Of a stretch of 64,000 nucleotides of DNA, positions 11,424 through 22,398 are shown piece after piece. Source of the DNA: Oegoconia quadripuncta (Eukaryota; Arthropoda; Insecta; Lepidoptera; Autostichidae); NCBI GenBank assembly GCA_949316235.1, contig OX438747.1, forward strand, positions 30,136,618 through 30,200,617, read 5' to 3'. A program made the translations under genes and the position numbers. Under the pieces are notes generated by a model. The model did not search any database and had not been told where the DNA came from. It saw nothing but the letters and a program-made list of their open reading frames with translations. Every line of letters starts with the position of its first letter. Within the stretch, counting starts at the first letter, position 1.

Positions 11424-11636
11424 ATAAATAAATATCCTTAGACATATACACAGCGCCATCTAGTTCCACAGTAAGCAACTATAGGCTTGTGTTGTGAATA
11501 CTAGATGGTTGATATACTACTTATATACATTTAAATTATTATAAATGAAAACATCCATAACTCGGGTACACATGTCCGTATTCATCACACAAACATATGC
11601 CCCTAGAGGGATTCGAAACCGCAACCTTTTTGTGTT
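11424..11636 (-). repeat. SINE-A, reverse, half of an inverted pair
   Basis: Runs from the family tail (CCTTAGACATATACACAGCG) to the B-box region (GGATTCGAA). The tRNA-like head is cut at the junction with the next copy. Confidence 0.85.
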
Positions 11637-11790
11637 TTTGTATAGCGGTCAGTTATGGTTATGGATGTTTTTCATTTATATGTATTTATTTACAAAAAAA
11701 ATGTATTTGTGTAGTTTATCAACCATCTGGTATCTATAATACAAGCCTAGTTGCTTAGTGTGGAACTAGATGACGCTGTGTGTATATTCA
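11637..11790 (+). repeat. SINE-A, forward, other half of an inverted pair
   Basis: The 5'-truncated copy begins near TATGGTTATGGATG and runs to AACTAGATGACGCTGTGTG. It abuts the reverse copy head to head. Confidence 0.8.
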
Positions 11791-11992
11791 AAAAATTCAA
11801 ATTTAAAATATTTATTTTCATTGAAGCATAACAATCTTGTACACAATTGTGAGAGTATCCTGTTAAGCTTCTTAATACTTGTGTTAGGATACTCTGCTCT
11901 CCCTTCTTGTAGTTTTTAGATAGGTATGGTTGATGATGAAATTGAAGAACCTGGATTAGTTTGGTTGGTGCTTATGTGAGTTGTAAATATTA

Positions 11993-12415
11993 GGTCCTTA
12001 CCTATGAAATTGGCGTTTTGTATGAAGAATTTCATTAAGACTGTTTTCTACATACAAACATTTTTGATTTTTTTTTGGGAACGGCAATTCCAAATTTAGC
12101 TAAACTTTATGTGGTATTATCGGATAACATTAAGTTAAGTATAGGCAGCGTTAATTTTTAAAAGTAACCGCTTATAAAAGTGACAGCGAATCTAAGAAAT
12201 GATTATGGGAAGCACATGAAAAGAACTCTGTTCCAATTTTTTTTATTATGTGTTTCAGCCCAGAAATTAAAAAATATTTCATGTGAAACCTTGAAATAAT
12301 ATTCCATTTTCCAAATAAAAAACAAATTTGGATATACTTAGCTTTGAAAATCGCAGGAATTGGTACATATGATTAACGAAGAAAAAAAACTCCAATTTCA
12401 TAGGTAAAGACCCAA
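11993..12415 (+). repeat. MITE-L, full copy
   Basis: The ~425-bp element has ends GGTCCTTACCTATGAAATTGG and, read from the other side, GGGTCTTTACCTATGAAATTGG. Other copies are at 35178, 41109 and 46135. Non-coding. Confidence 0.85.
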
Positions 12416-12439
12416 TTATAATATGAGAGGTTACTTGGT

Positions 12440-12510
12440 CAGATATGTGTTTGTGTGCGTGCGTGTGTGTATTTATGTATGTGTGTGTGTACGTGCAAAC
12501 ATATTTATAT
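12440..12510. repeat. (GT)n-rich microsatellite
   Basis: Imperfect GTGT/GTAT runs. Confidence 0.8.
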
Positions 12511-13150
12511 ATTTATTGTAGAACAGCCATTTATGAATAACTGCGACACGGACTGTACAGTTATTAGAATTAAAACTGCTATCAACCTTTTTACACAATC
12601 AACAAGAGCAATAGAGACCAAGGAGACCGAATATTCCAAGAATTGCTTTGTAACCGGATGAATGATTCCGGCTCTCGTTACAGCTCTTTGCACCACACTA
12701 ACAACATAGGTACTTACGAGTAGTGCGAGTAAATCTGTCTGTCTGTTTTTTTTTTTATACTACTAGTGCTAAACCTCCAGATCGTATTGAAATTTGGAAG
12801 ACATGGTCGTCCGGAGCCTGGAGAAAACTAAGGTCCGTCTTACAAAATGTTTCTCAAGCAGAGATCTCCGCTTGAGGACAGTTAAAAAGGTAACTTATAT
12901 ATTTTTTTTATTTATTTATTTGGGAGAGACAGTTCCTTACATAAATTACATAAGTAGCTCATGTACCTACTCTTAAAATATTACATTAAGTGTTAAACTA
13001 CATTACCTACATTACATAACCTAAGGTGCATTAACATAAAATAAAATCAAATGTGGAAATCTTAACTGATCGTTAGAACTGGGTTCGAAAACAATGACAT
13101 TTCTTTAGAAACACATGTTTTGAATTTTGCCAAAGAAAAACTAAATATAT
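12511..13150. other. No gene seen
   Basis: Unassigned. Near 12840-12890 the words CTCAAGCAGAGATCTCCGCTTGAG form a short palindrome reminiscent of the CTCAAG/CTTGAG motifs in MITE-H. Confidence 0.4.
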
Positions 13151-13154
13151 CAAC

Positions 13155-13547
13155 ATTGGTGTCGATTCGGATGTATACTAACTAAACTAAACTAAAACCA
13201 GTTTTGGAGTGGTGCCGTCGCATCGTACTGTTCCAGGGAGAAAGAGACAGTACTACTTTAAAACTGTTTTTTTTTTATATGAGAGGGCGGCAAACGAGCA
13301 TGCGGGTCACCTGATGGAAAGCAATCACCGCCGCCCATGGACACCCGCAACACCAAAAGGGTCACAGATGCGTTGCCGGCCTTTGAGCAAGGTGTAGGCT
13401 CGTTTCTTGAAGGTTCCAATGTCGTACTCGTTCGGGAATACCGCTGCCGGAAGTCCGTTCCACAGGGTGGTCGTACGTGGTAAAAAGTTTCTTAGTTAGT
13501 TTAGTTTAGTTGAGTTGGTGTACATCCGAATCGACACCATTGTCTAA
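13155..13547. repeat. MITE-G interrupted by a LINE 3' end
   Basis: The left inverted end TTGGTGTCGATTCGGATGTA and the mirrored right end at 13520-13547 bracket the interior GGAGTGGTGCCGTCGCATCG. A LINE fragment (13268-13485) splits the right half. Confidence 0.75.
13268..13485 (-). mobile_element. LINE 3' end inserted in MITE-G
   Basis: On the - strand it reads [31 protein letters not shown], the final part of a jockey/R1-like ORF2, then a 3' UTR and a poly-A stretch (poly-T at 13269). The 3' UTR recurs at 19785-19920. Confidence 0.75.
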
Positions 13548-13813
13548 CTTATCATTGTATAGCTTACATGTCCGCTTGATGAAAGCATTGCTCGTATAAT
13601 TAGTACTACTTTTGGTAACGTGAAATAATGGCTTCTTACGGCAATTGCGTAACCGAAGCACTCGGTAAAAGATATTTTGCAGTAGTGCATCGATGTTAAT
13701 GTTAACTACCTTATAAAGGAGAATAGCATCAATAATCATCATCGGTACGACCGATACAGAGAACCGCTTACGTAATACTACTATATATATCTTTTTAAAT
13801 TAATTAATTATAT

Positions 13814-14000
13814 GGCCCGTATTAATAAACCAATTTCAATACTTAAGGCTGTATCAACCAAGATGCGTCTTAAGCAGTTGACGCTATCTCAAGCTCCGTG
13901 CTAATTTATAAACCAATCTTGAGGTCTACTCAGCTGAGATCACTTCTCAAGTATTCGCCGCAGCGGCGAATGAATCATTCTTGAATGATTCATTCATTCG
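13814..14000. repeat. MITE-H, right part lost
   Basis: Begins GGCCCGTATTAATAAACC, then the family body (TCTCAAGCTCCGTGCTAATT, GTATTCGCCGCAGCGGCGAA). It ends in a small palindromic region. Confidence 0.75.
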
Positions 14001-14227
14001 CGAATGAACTACACTAACCACTAACGTTATTAACAATATACTCGTAATACTCTTCATTGCACGAAATGATTTACAATAATTTTTGATTATAATTCTATTG
14101 AGAACACAATTAGGCGGTCTTATCACTAATAGCGATCTCTTCCGTACAACCCACAGCAATGGGAAGTACATCCCATACGCTGCGACAATTTAAGGACACG
14201 TAAATTGGCACGCAAAGTAGTCGGTTA

Positions 14228-14538
14228 TGCATTAAGGATAAACCAATCTCAATACAAGTCTTGAGGGTGTATCACCCGAGATGCGTCTTAAGAAGTGGAC
14301 GCTATCTCAAGCTCCGTGCTAATTTATAAACCAATCTTGAGGTCTACTCAGCTGAGATCACTTCTCAAGTATTCGCCGCAGCGGCGAACGAATCATTCTT
14401 AAGTTCCGTTTATTAATACGTGAAACTCTCAAGAGTACTGCTTGTGTAAGCACGCGCGTTTCAGGTCTAAAGTTTACTTGAGACCAGTCACAAGACTGTT
14501 CCCAATCTTGAGAATGGTTTATTAATACGGGCCTATGT
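14228..14538. repeat. MITE-H, nearly complete
   Basis: Same body as the neighbouring copy at 13814 and in the same direction. The right end is GGTTTATTAATACGGGCC. The left terminal bases are lost. Confidence 0.8.
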
Positions 14539-14539
14539 T

Positions 14540-14984
14540 CAAGCGCAGATCTACGCTTGAGTAACATTCTGAAATACAATTTTACAACACAAAGTAATTC
14601 CACTCCAAAAAAATATAAAATAACCCAGCTATTCCTCTGGCTTGTCTAGCCTAGTCATGGTAATGGCGGGCAGGCAATGGTAACCCCCAATGCCACTGAA
14701 ACGAGGTCTCTCACTATGAGTCTCATGAGAAAGCTTTGTCACTCAACCAGTTATGGAGAGGGCGATGGTCGGCGTTTCACTACGTGATCGTATCAAAATA
14801 CAAATACAAAAAATGTTTATTTCGTCAGCTTAATACATAAAACAGCTAAGGAGTAGGAGGAGTACTTATAAGTAATAGAATTTACTTATGATAGGAGTCC
14901 CCGCTCTTTCTGTATTGGACACATAATTAAAGGCTAGTAATACAAAATACCTGCTTGTGTAAACCTTGCGGTTTATATATATAT
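14540..14984. other. No gene seen
   Basis: Unassigned intergenic sequence. Confidence 0.45.
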
Positions 14985-15240
14985 ATCCTTAGACATACAC
15001 ACAGCGCCATCTAGTCCCACAGTAAGCAACTATAGGCTTGTGTTGTGTATACCAGATGCTTGATATACTACATAAACACTTTTTTTTTTGTAAATAAATA
15101 CTTATTATAAATGAAAACATCCATAACTCGGGTAAATATATCCGTATTCATCAGACAAACATATGCCCCTAGCGGGATTCGAACCCGCAACCTTTTTGGT
15201 ATAGTGGTCAGAGTTGCTAACCACTACACCAAACAGGTCG
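14985..15240 (-). repeat. SINE-A, full copy
   Basis: Complete from tail to tRNA-like head (GGTGTAGTGGTTAGCAACTC on the - strand, B box GGTTCGAATCC). Confidence 0.88.
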
Positions 15241-15350
15241 TCAACAGGTTTATATAATATAGTGGTAATAGTTATAGCGTGTCGCTGCGTGTCCAGTTAC
15301 CATAATGTACCCACCTACTACGATTCCTTGGAGTATGGGACGGGCTTTAA

Positions 15351-15697
15351 GACCCGTAGATATTAATAAATCAATCTCAATAGAAGTCTTGAGGCTGTAT
15401 CAACCGAGATGCGTCTTAAGCATTTGACGCTATCTCAAGCTCCGTGCTAATTTATAAACCAATCTTGAGGTCTACTCAGCTGTGGTCACTTCTCAAGTAT
15501 CGAATGATATTCTTGAGTTTCGGTTCGATTTTCGATATTCAGCGGCAAATGAATGATAGTCTTGAGTTTCGTTTATTAATACGCGCACCTCTCAACTGAG
15601 TATATACTGCTTGACTATGCACGTGCTTTTCAGGTCTCTACTTGAGACCAGTCACAAGACTGTTCTCAATCTTGAGAATGGTTTATTAATACGGGCC
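15351..15697. repeat. MITE-H with TAA target duplication
   Basis: The ends GACCCGTAG... and ...GGTTTATTAATACGGGCC are flanked by TAA at 15348-15350 and 15698-15700. Confidence 0.8.
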
Positions 15698-15704
15698 TAA
15701 GTGT

Positions 15705-17160
15705 AGAATACCGCTTGTGTTAACACACTTGCCCTGTCTCAAAGGCACTTCGACGAACTCAGAAAATAACTATTTAAAGACCAAAAAACTCGACAGTTGT
15801 TTAAGATGATCTCTGATATTTTTGAACGACCTATCCAACGACACCCTCATCGTGTGTACAAAGGTAAGGTAAAATATTTAATTATTACCATTTTGTCGGC
15901 GTGATAAATATGTATACCCACCCATATACGCATGCCAAATTACAGCTTTACTAAGAGTCTCTGAGCTAAGTCTCGGACGGACAGACAGACAGACGTACAT
16001 GGTGAAACTATAAGGGCTCCTTGTTGACTGCGGATCACAAAAAAAAAAATCTAAATATTTTTGGATTCGGAGTCGAAACTTTAGGTCAATTCCTATTTTC
16101 CTTTAGCTTGTTCATTTCTATCATAATATTCTTGTTGCTGACTATAGTGACAAAATTAGCGTTTACATGATTGATTTAATGTGTAAATAAAAGTATAAAG
16201 TGGTATCTAAAACCACATACCATAAAGACTTATATATACTTACCTAACCTAGCAGAAAATTAGCCTTGCCATTCAAAATGGGATATTGCTCTGCGGGACG
16301 TATCTTCTAGGGTCCCAGAAACGGGATATCCAGCATTATAGTGCGACGGTTGGCACGCCTTGCCTTCCATGAAGAAAAAAAAATTGCGACCAACGTGGAA
16401 CGTGCCTAACAAACTCTTTTCTAGCTTCATGGCAAACCCGCCCCGAGGGCTACACCGTGACCGGAGAGACTTCTAATCTAAAGGCTTTATAGGTAGGTAT
16501 ATCCATCTTGGCCGGGAATCGAACCCGAAACCAACGAGCAACGTAACGGAGGTCTTTGCTCAGGCAATGAAAAGTTAATTTTTATAGAATTCAGACCGTA
16601 TTATACTATGTTTTCAAGGTTTTTTTTTTTAACTCTTTAGAACTATCTAGACCCGCACGCGGCGAACAAAGATTGTTTTTAATTGAAAGTCTTTGTTACT
16701 TTTTGGTTTTATTTCATGAAAAAGTAATAGATTCTCATACAACTTTGCTGCATGGAATTTGCCGTTTTCTGGTTATACCATATTGAATAGTTAGAAGGAA
16801 ATTACAGCGTAGTTGAAAGATAAAACGAGTATTGGAGAAAATTTTGAATAAAGAGTCCGATGAACAAATTACTACATCATAAACAACCCTCTTGCCAGTG
16901 GGCTGGATAAACAAACGCGCCACCGCATGTACCTGACTTTCAAAAAAAGAGAAATATTTACCGCCATCCTTCCGGCCGGTTTCAGGAGAAATCCAAACAA
17001 AAACTGCCGATAGTCACACGAAAGATCACAAATTGCCACACACTGAAATTACTTTTAAAACTCGGTTATTTAATTTCAATATCACTGCCGAAAAATATTT
17101 CACACGATTAAAAACAAAATGTAAGTAAATTACACTTTAGTTGGATAATTATTTTTTAAA
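15705..17160. other. No gene seen
   Basis: Unassigned. No convincing coding exon. An 8-codon-scale frame search by eye gave only stop-rich sequence. Confidence 0.45.
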
Positions 17161-17308
17161 TAAAATTAATTAGGAACGCGGCAAAGATACCGATGCGTTG
17201 TACGGCCGCGATAGCAGAAGCGTCTGCAAAGAGCGTCTGACTTTTTATTTTGAATTTCAAATAAGTGACGCTCGCTTGCCGGAGTCGCCGAGGCGTGTGG
17301 TAGTAAGG

Positions 17309-17316
17309 TGACGTCA
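17309..17316. promoter_or_regulatory. Perfect CRE-type palindrome in a CpG-richer patch
   Basis: TGACGTCA lies inside a near-palindrome, AGTAAGGTGACGTCACTTAC. The preceding 150 bases are richer in CG than the surroundings. This is a candidate CREB/ATF site; no adjacent gene was recognised. Confidence 0.4.
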
Positions 17317-17639
17317 CTTACTAACCGGTTATTTTTTACCTCGCTACTGTTTGTACTCTCAGCTATTATCGCTTTAACAAAGCAGCTGAAGTCATTTGAT
17401 AACAGATTATTTTTTTACGAAATCTGTTCAGTTGTTTCCAAAATATTTAGAGGTTGCTTTACCTAGATTATATGATATGAAATCATGATGTTAAATAATT
17501 GATATAGGTACTTTTTTATAAGAGTAGGTAACTTAATTAAAACACAGAATAAAAAGCAAATTTATGAAACTAGAAAACACGGTACTAGAGAGACAACAAT
17601 TTATGTATTTATAAAAATCAAAAATCCCACGCATATATG

Positions 17640-17885
17640 TCCGACTTTATACCAATACTTTTAGACTGCAGGAGGCAATATAAAAATCTACATACACACA
17701 CACCCGACGAACATTACCCTCCTTCCTGGGGCAGTCAGGTAAAAGAAAGGAACATGGCGTTTGTGGTTTAATTATACATTATTTTATTGAGAATTTTTGA
17801 TCTGTGAATGGGACGTCACCTTGACACCCAGAGACAACGTAGCTGCTGTGTCAACGAAAGGATTCTAAATCGAAAAAAAAAGTGA
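17640..17885. repeat. Repeat V, copy 1
   Basis: Shares the order of words GGAGG(C/T)AATATA, CATGCACCCGA-like, CAGTCGGGTAAAA-like, CTTGACACCCA and CAACGAAAGGATTC with 21010-21265. Divergent copies of one unclassified repeat. Confidence 0.6.
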
Positions 17886-18105
17886 TATACATACAAAAAA
17901 GTATTAGTTGTCGATCTTTTTATTTCTTGTCCAAACCTTCACACACTAAATAAATATCTACGTAGCGGATGTAGTAGATCTACAGATTCTATACGTAAAT
18001 TGGATATCTGTAAGAATCCTATTTCTTTCGGATATTATCTATATCTATATATAATAATTATATCATTTGATACATATATGTATAATTTGATTTCATATAG
18101 AAATA

Positions 18106-18748
18106 TTTTGAATTAGTGTAATTACCATTAACTGGTGACGCGACTCTTGATTACGAACAACTTTCCCCAAGGAATCATAAGCGAGGTCGACCAAAAAATT
18201 TTCGATTACTCAAAGTAGACCATTCTGAAACCAACTTTAGTATGGAACTCCAACAATTTTGAGCTGGTGACTCCACTCTTGATTACCAACAACTTTCGAC
18301 CTGTTTGGTGTAGTGGTTAGTAACTCTGCCCACTATACCAAAAGGTTGCGGGTTCGAATCCCGCTAGGGGCATATGTTTGTGTGATGAATACGGATATGT
18401 GTACCCGAGTTATGGATGTTTCCATTAATAACAATTTATTTACAAAAAAAAATATGTATTTATGTAGTATTTCAACCATCTGGTATCCACAACACAAGCC
18501 TATATAGTTGCTTACTGTGGAACTAGATGGCGCTGTGTGTTGTCTAAGGATATTTATTTATTTATTATTTTATTTATTTCCACTAGGAGCCATAGCCGAA
18601 TTCAGCCGAAAATTGTTGGACTTCCATACTAAAAGTTGAATGATTTACTTTTAGTATCGAAAGTTTTTTGAACGAATTCAACTATGGTTCCTTGGGTAAT
18701 TGTTCGTAATCAATCGTGGCGTCAACAAAGAGAAATTACACGAATTCA
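18106..18748. repeat. MITE-W with ~80-bp inverted ends, split by a SINE
   Basis: The left end TTGAATTAGTGTAATT is mirrored by the right end (AATTACACGAATTCAA). Inward, both ends carry TTGATTACGAACAA and CCAAGGAA(T/C)CATA. SINE-A (18298-18565) sits in the middle. A second copy is at 62455-62815. Confidence 0.7.
18298..18565 (+). repeat. SINE-A, full copy inside MITE-W
   Basis: Intact A-box-like TGGTGTAGTGGTTAG and B box GGTTCGAATCC, complete body and AT-rich tail. Confidence 0.88.
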
Positions 18749-18749
18749 A

Positions 18750-19075
18750 ATTCATCCTGGTAAAAAAATAATTAAATAGATTAATAATTTTCTCAAGCGC
18801 TTTATTCGCTTTAAAACAAAACGCTCGTAAATCTTACGGGAGGTGTGAGAGGAGGCTCGCCGCTGTGACGTGTTATGCTGCGTACACACAGCAAGGCCAG
18901 TCTGTCTCCGTCGGTTTTGAAGCGGACGAAGAAGACAGACTGACATTTGTTGGCTTATTTTGGCCGGTGTGTCGTAGTCAGACGGTTGAATCAGCCATTA
19001 TCGTCACTAAACGTCAACCCCTTCAAGTCACCGTCAAGTTTTAAATTTAATACTCACAGGTCTCGTATTCTCTCG
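18750..19075. other. No gene seen
   Basis: Unassigned. The - strand open stretch at 18752-18946 has no recognisable domain. Confidence 0.4.
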
Positions 19076-19077
19076 TA

Positions 19078-19200
19078 AACGGTTCTCAAGATTGAGATGA
19101 CTTTACGTTGACGTTTGAGAACCTGTTGCATATTAAAACAGTATCAAAAAAAATAGTATTGAGACTGAGACGCGATCTCAATCTCAAGATCGTTTTAGAG
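19078..19200. repeat. Short MITE-H relative, truncated
   Basis: The body matches 19409-19554 (TTGAGAACCTGTTGCATATT, GAGACGCGATCTCAAT). The outer ends are lost and the right side joins a SINE-A piece. Confidence 0.65.
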
Positions 19201-19202
19201 AC

Positions 19203-19370
19203 ATGTGTGTGTGTACCCGAGCTATGCATGTTTTCAATTCATATATATTTATTATTTGCAAAAAGAAAATGTATTTGTGTAGTTTATCAACCATCAGGTA
19301 TCCATAATACAAGCCTAGTTGCAGTATGGAATTAGATAGCGCTTTGTGTGTGTGCAAAGATATTTATTAA
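19203..19370 (+). repeat. SINE-A, 5'-truncated
   Basis: Begins at the GTGTACCCGAG part of the body and keeps the tail. No tRNA-like head. Confidence 0.75.
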
Positions 19371-19408
19371 GAGTCATTTTGGCGCGAGCCATAACTTACC
19401 TACTCTAA

Positions 19409-19554
19409 GGCCCGTATTAATAAACCGTTCTCAAGATTGACATGGCCTCAAGTTGACGCTTGAGAATCTGCTGCATATTAAAAGAGCATCAGAAAAAATG
19501 GTCTTGAGACTGAGACGCGATCTCAATGTCAAGAACGATTTATTAATACGGGCC
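19409..19554. repeat. Short MITE-H relative (146 bp), TAA duplication
   Basis: GGCCCGTATTAATAAACC on the left and its mirror on the right, flanked by TAA at 19406-19408 and 19555-19557. The body is shorter than in the ~300-bp form, but the termini are the same. Confidence 0.85.
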
Positions 19555-19784
19555 TAAGTTTTGACGTCATCAGCTGTTCATATTTTTAATTTTAATAATG
19601 GCGCCATGTGTGGAACAAATACAATTATCTACGGATCCGCTATCAAATAGGTAAATCCACTGAGTTGAAATTGAATATTGAACAAAAACTTATAGCAAGT
19701 TGTTGCATTTAATTTTAAAATTCAAATTCTGTAGTTAAAATAGGTATCGGTACCTAAAAAGAATAGAACCGACCCATCTCTTTT

Positions 19785-20275
19785 TTTTTTTTTTTTATAT
19801 GAGAGGGCGGCAAACGAGCATGCGGGTCACCTGATGGAAAGCAATCACCGCCGCCCATGGACACCCACAACACCAAAAGGGTCACAGATGCGTTGCCGGC
19901 CTTTGAGGAAGGTGTCCACCCCAGAATAAGTAGGGCAGCCTGAGCGATGAGGGATTCTCCAGCACTAATAGTGCTGATACCCTCCTGGGGTACTAACTCT
20001 TTAAATACCGCTACCATTCTGGAGAGAGACTGGAAGGTGGGCCTCCGGCGCCCTCGCTCACCGGACGAAGCGCAGTGGCAAAATGCCACTACTCAGACCT
20101 CGGTCTTCTGCGAGAGGGTGGTACTTCCCCGGTCGAGCCGGCCCATTCATGCTGCAAGCTAATAGCTTACAGCGTGGCTCTACCACTACAAAAACTCTCT
20201 CTTGTCTCTTCCCGTGGGTGTCGTAAAAGGAGACTAAATGGGCCCATTCATCCTGAATCGCAGTCCGCCTTGTAA
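19785..20275 (-). mobile_element. LINE 3' UTR region
   Basis: Starts with poly-T (the poly-A tail of a - strand element), then the GCGGCAAACGAGCATGCGGG block that also forms the 3' UTR at 13268-13400. The upstream part is GC-rich and has no long frame. This is a jockey/R1-like 3' end. Confidence 0.6.
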
Positions 20276-20482
20276 GCTTTGACTGAAGACGCTTCCTCGG
20301 TGTTGCCGGACGCTATCCAGGCTAAGACAACATTCACAATTCAATATCCAATATTAAGGCACTTTCCACCAAAAAACATCTACATATTTCCACGTTTCAG
20401 CGGCGATGTGATTTCTGTATATTTCGAATAAGCTATGGAAACATTATTGTTTGGGCTATCTCGACCACCTCATTTCGGATAA

Positions 20483-20892
20483 AGGTCTTCTTCTTCTTAT
20501 TTTTGAGGATGGCAACCAGTCAACCTCATTGTCGAGGGACATTACTGCCAGTTTCGAGTGAAAATTTTTATTTATCTTATTTCTTCAGTTTATAGGTCAG
20601 TCTCAATCAAAACAAGTAATTCGTCGTATACAGAGTCTAGTCACGGTCAAGTCATTCTTCAGTAAAGTGGCAGAATGCTTTACAAAAGATTTTGGCGGCT
20701 TCTTGTGGGAACCCGAAAGCTCCGTTACGCACTTTAATTTACACTTTCTTTCTTTCACTTGTACACCATCACTAACGTTTGCTGCACAATATTCTGCCAT
20801 TATTAAGCTTCAAAAGTTAGAATGCACAAATTTTAAGACCTATAAAGAAAAATGCTACTTCACTCGCCGAGTTCCCGCCAAAAAGCCCGGAT
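20483..20892 (+). repeat. Repeat U, full-length copy
   Basis: The ~400-bp non-coding repeat runs from TCTTCTTATTTTTGAGGATG to GTTCCCGCCAAAAAGCC. Other copies are at 25925, 30082 and (inverted) 51618. No inverted ends were seen; class unknown. Confidence 0.75.
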
Positions 20893-21009
20893 AAAGGTCA
20901 TTAGGACACAATTCCAGAACTAGTGCTTTCAGCGACCTTTAATCTTTAAATACCTATTGTTTCTTTATAGTTGACATAATTATATCTAATGAATACCGCC
21001 CCATAGACA

Positions 21010-21265
21010 GCTGCGCAATATGTGACGCATATTTTCCGGGTGCTGTCGAACTTTTTACGAAGAGTTAAGGCTGTAGGAGGTAATATAGAAATCTTCATAC
21101 GTACATGCACCCGAAGAACTTTACCCTACTGGGCCAGTCGGGTAAAAAGAAAGGAAAATAGCAATTATCCGTATGTGTAAAAGAGACATCTTGACACCCA
21201 AGGGCGACCAATCTGCAGCTATTCTATCAACGAAAGGATTCCAAATTGAAAATAAATACACACGT
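21010..21265. repeat. Repeat V, copy 2
   Basis: See 17640-17885. It ends CAACGAAAGGATTCCAAATTG. Confidence 0.6.
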
Positions 21266-21302
21266 CGATGATCAAGATTTTGCCACACGTTTTTTTTTTA
21301 TT

Positions 21303-21550
21303 CTTGGGCATATACAGACACCATCTAGTTCCACGCTAAGCAACTAGGCTTGTGTTGTGGATACCAGATGGTTGATACACTACACAAATACATTTTTTTT
21401 TTGTAAATAAATACTTATTATAAATGAAAACATTCATAACTAGGGTACACTGTCTGTATTCATCAAACAAACATATGCCCCTAGCGGGATTCGAAGACGC
21501 GACCTTTTGGTATAGCAGCAGAGTTTCTAACCACTACACCAAACAGGTCG
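21303..21550 (-). repeat. SINE-A, full copy
   Basis: Complete, with a mutated B box. The head on the - strand reads GACCTGTTTGGTGTAGTGGT. Confidence 0.85.
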
Positions 21551-22230
21551 TCAAATTTTGTCATGTTATGTTGTACAGTTAAATCAGTAAAAAAAAGATT
21601 TGATATATGCAATTAATATATAAATAATTTATTTGAGAGGCTGGACGTGGTTACATGCTCTTCCTTCCCACAACCTAGGCACCATCCTTGATCCCAATGC
21701 CCTACGTATTTTATTAGTTTGCGTTTGGGTGCTAAGTTGTGTGAACTTCATCGCTGCTCATGTGGTAAGGTTGTGGACCAGCTAGGACGCCACGGGCTCT
21801 CTTGCGTGAAGAGTGCCGGCCGCGCATATCGTCATGGTGCAATTAATCAGTTAATTAGGCGCGCTCTCGCCACTGCAGCGGTCCCGGCGTCTCTGGAGCA
21901 TTGTGGTTTATGCAGAGACGACGGGAAAAGACCTGATGGAGCCACCTTAGTACGTTGGTGCTTGGGTGGGACGCACCTTGGTGTGGGACGCAACTTGTGC
22001 GGATACTTTGGCACCGTTCCATATACAGGGTGTAATCGTTAAGTGTGCACAGGTGATTATTCCGTAACTATTATAGATATCAAAAAACTTTAAACTGATA
22101 TCGAAAGTACTTTACCTAATGAGTAAAATGACATTAATAACTTTTTTTAAATAAAACGATATCCAAAAAAAAATATATTAAACACTCCCATACATTTTAT
22201 TTCTTAGAAAGTACAAAATTTTGTACCGAT

Positions 22231-22360
22231 TCAAAGCAGATGTTCGAAGTGACGTCCTCGTTGTGCAATACAGTGACGAGCTCTATTTACAGTTTCTAAA
22301 TGAACTTTCCTTAACATTTGCGGAGTAATTAAAGCAATTGCACGACGTACACGATTCTGT
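22231..22360 (-). pseudogene. Transposon A transposase, C-terminal remnant
   Basis: Reads QNRVRRAIALITPQ, then TVNRARHCIAQRGRHFEHLL and a stop. The HFEHL ending resembles that of transposon B, so A and B belong to related families. Confidence 0.8.
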
Positions 22361-22398
22361 AACTTTTTTTTTTTTTTTTTTTCTATTTATTCATTATA

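Noticed and set aside
18298..18370. Possible functional tRNA genes (A box, B box) at many sites
   Set aside because: Each is followed by the same SINE body and tail. The head lacks a well-paired cloverleaf with acceptor stem, so they are SINE promoters rather than tRNA genes.
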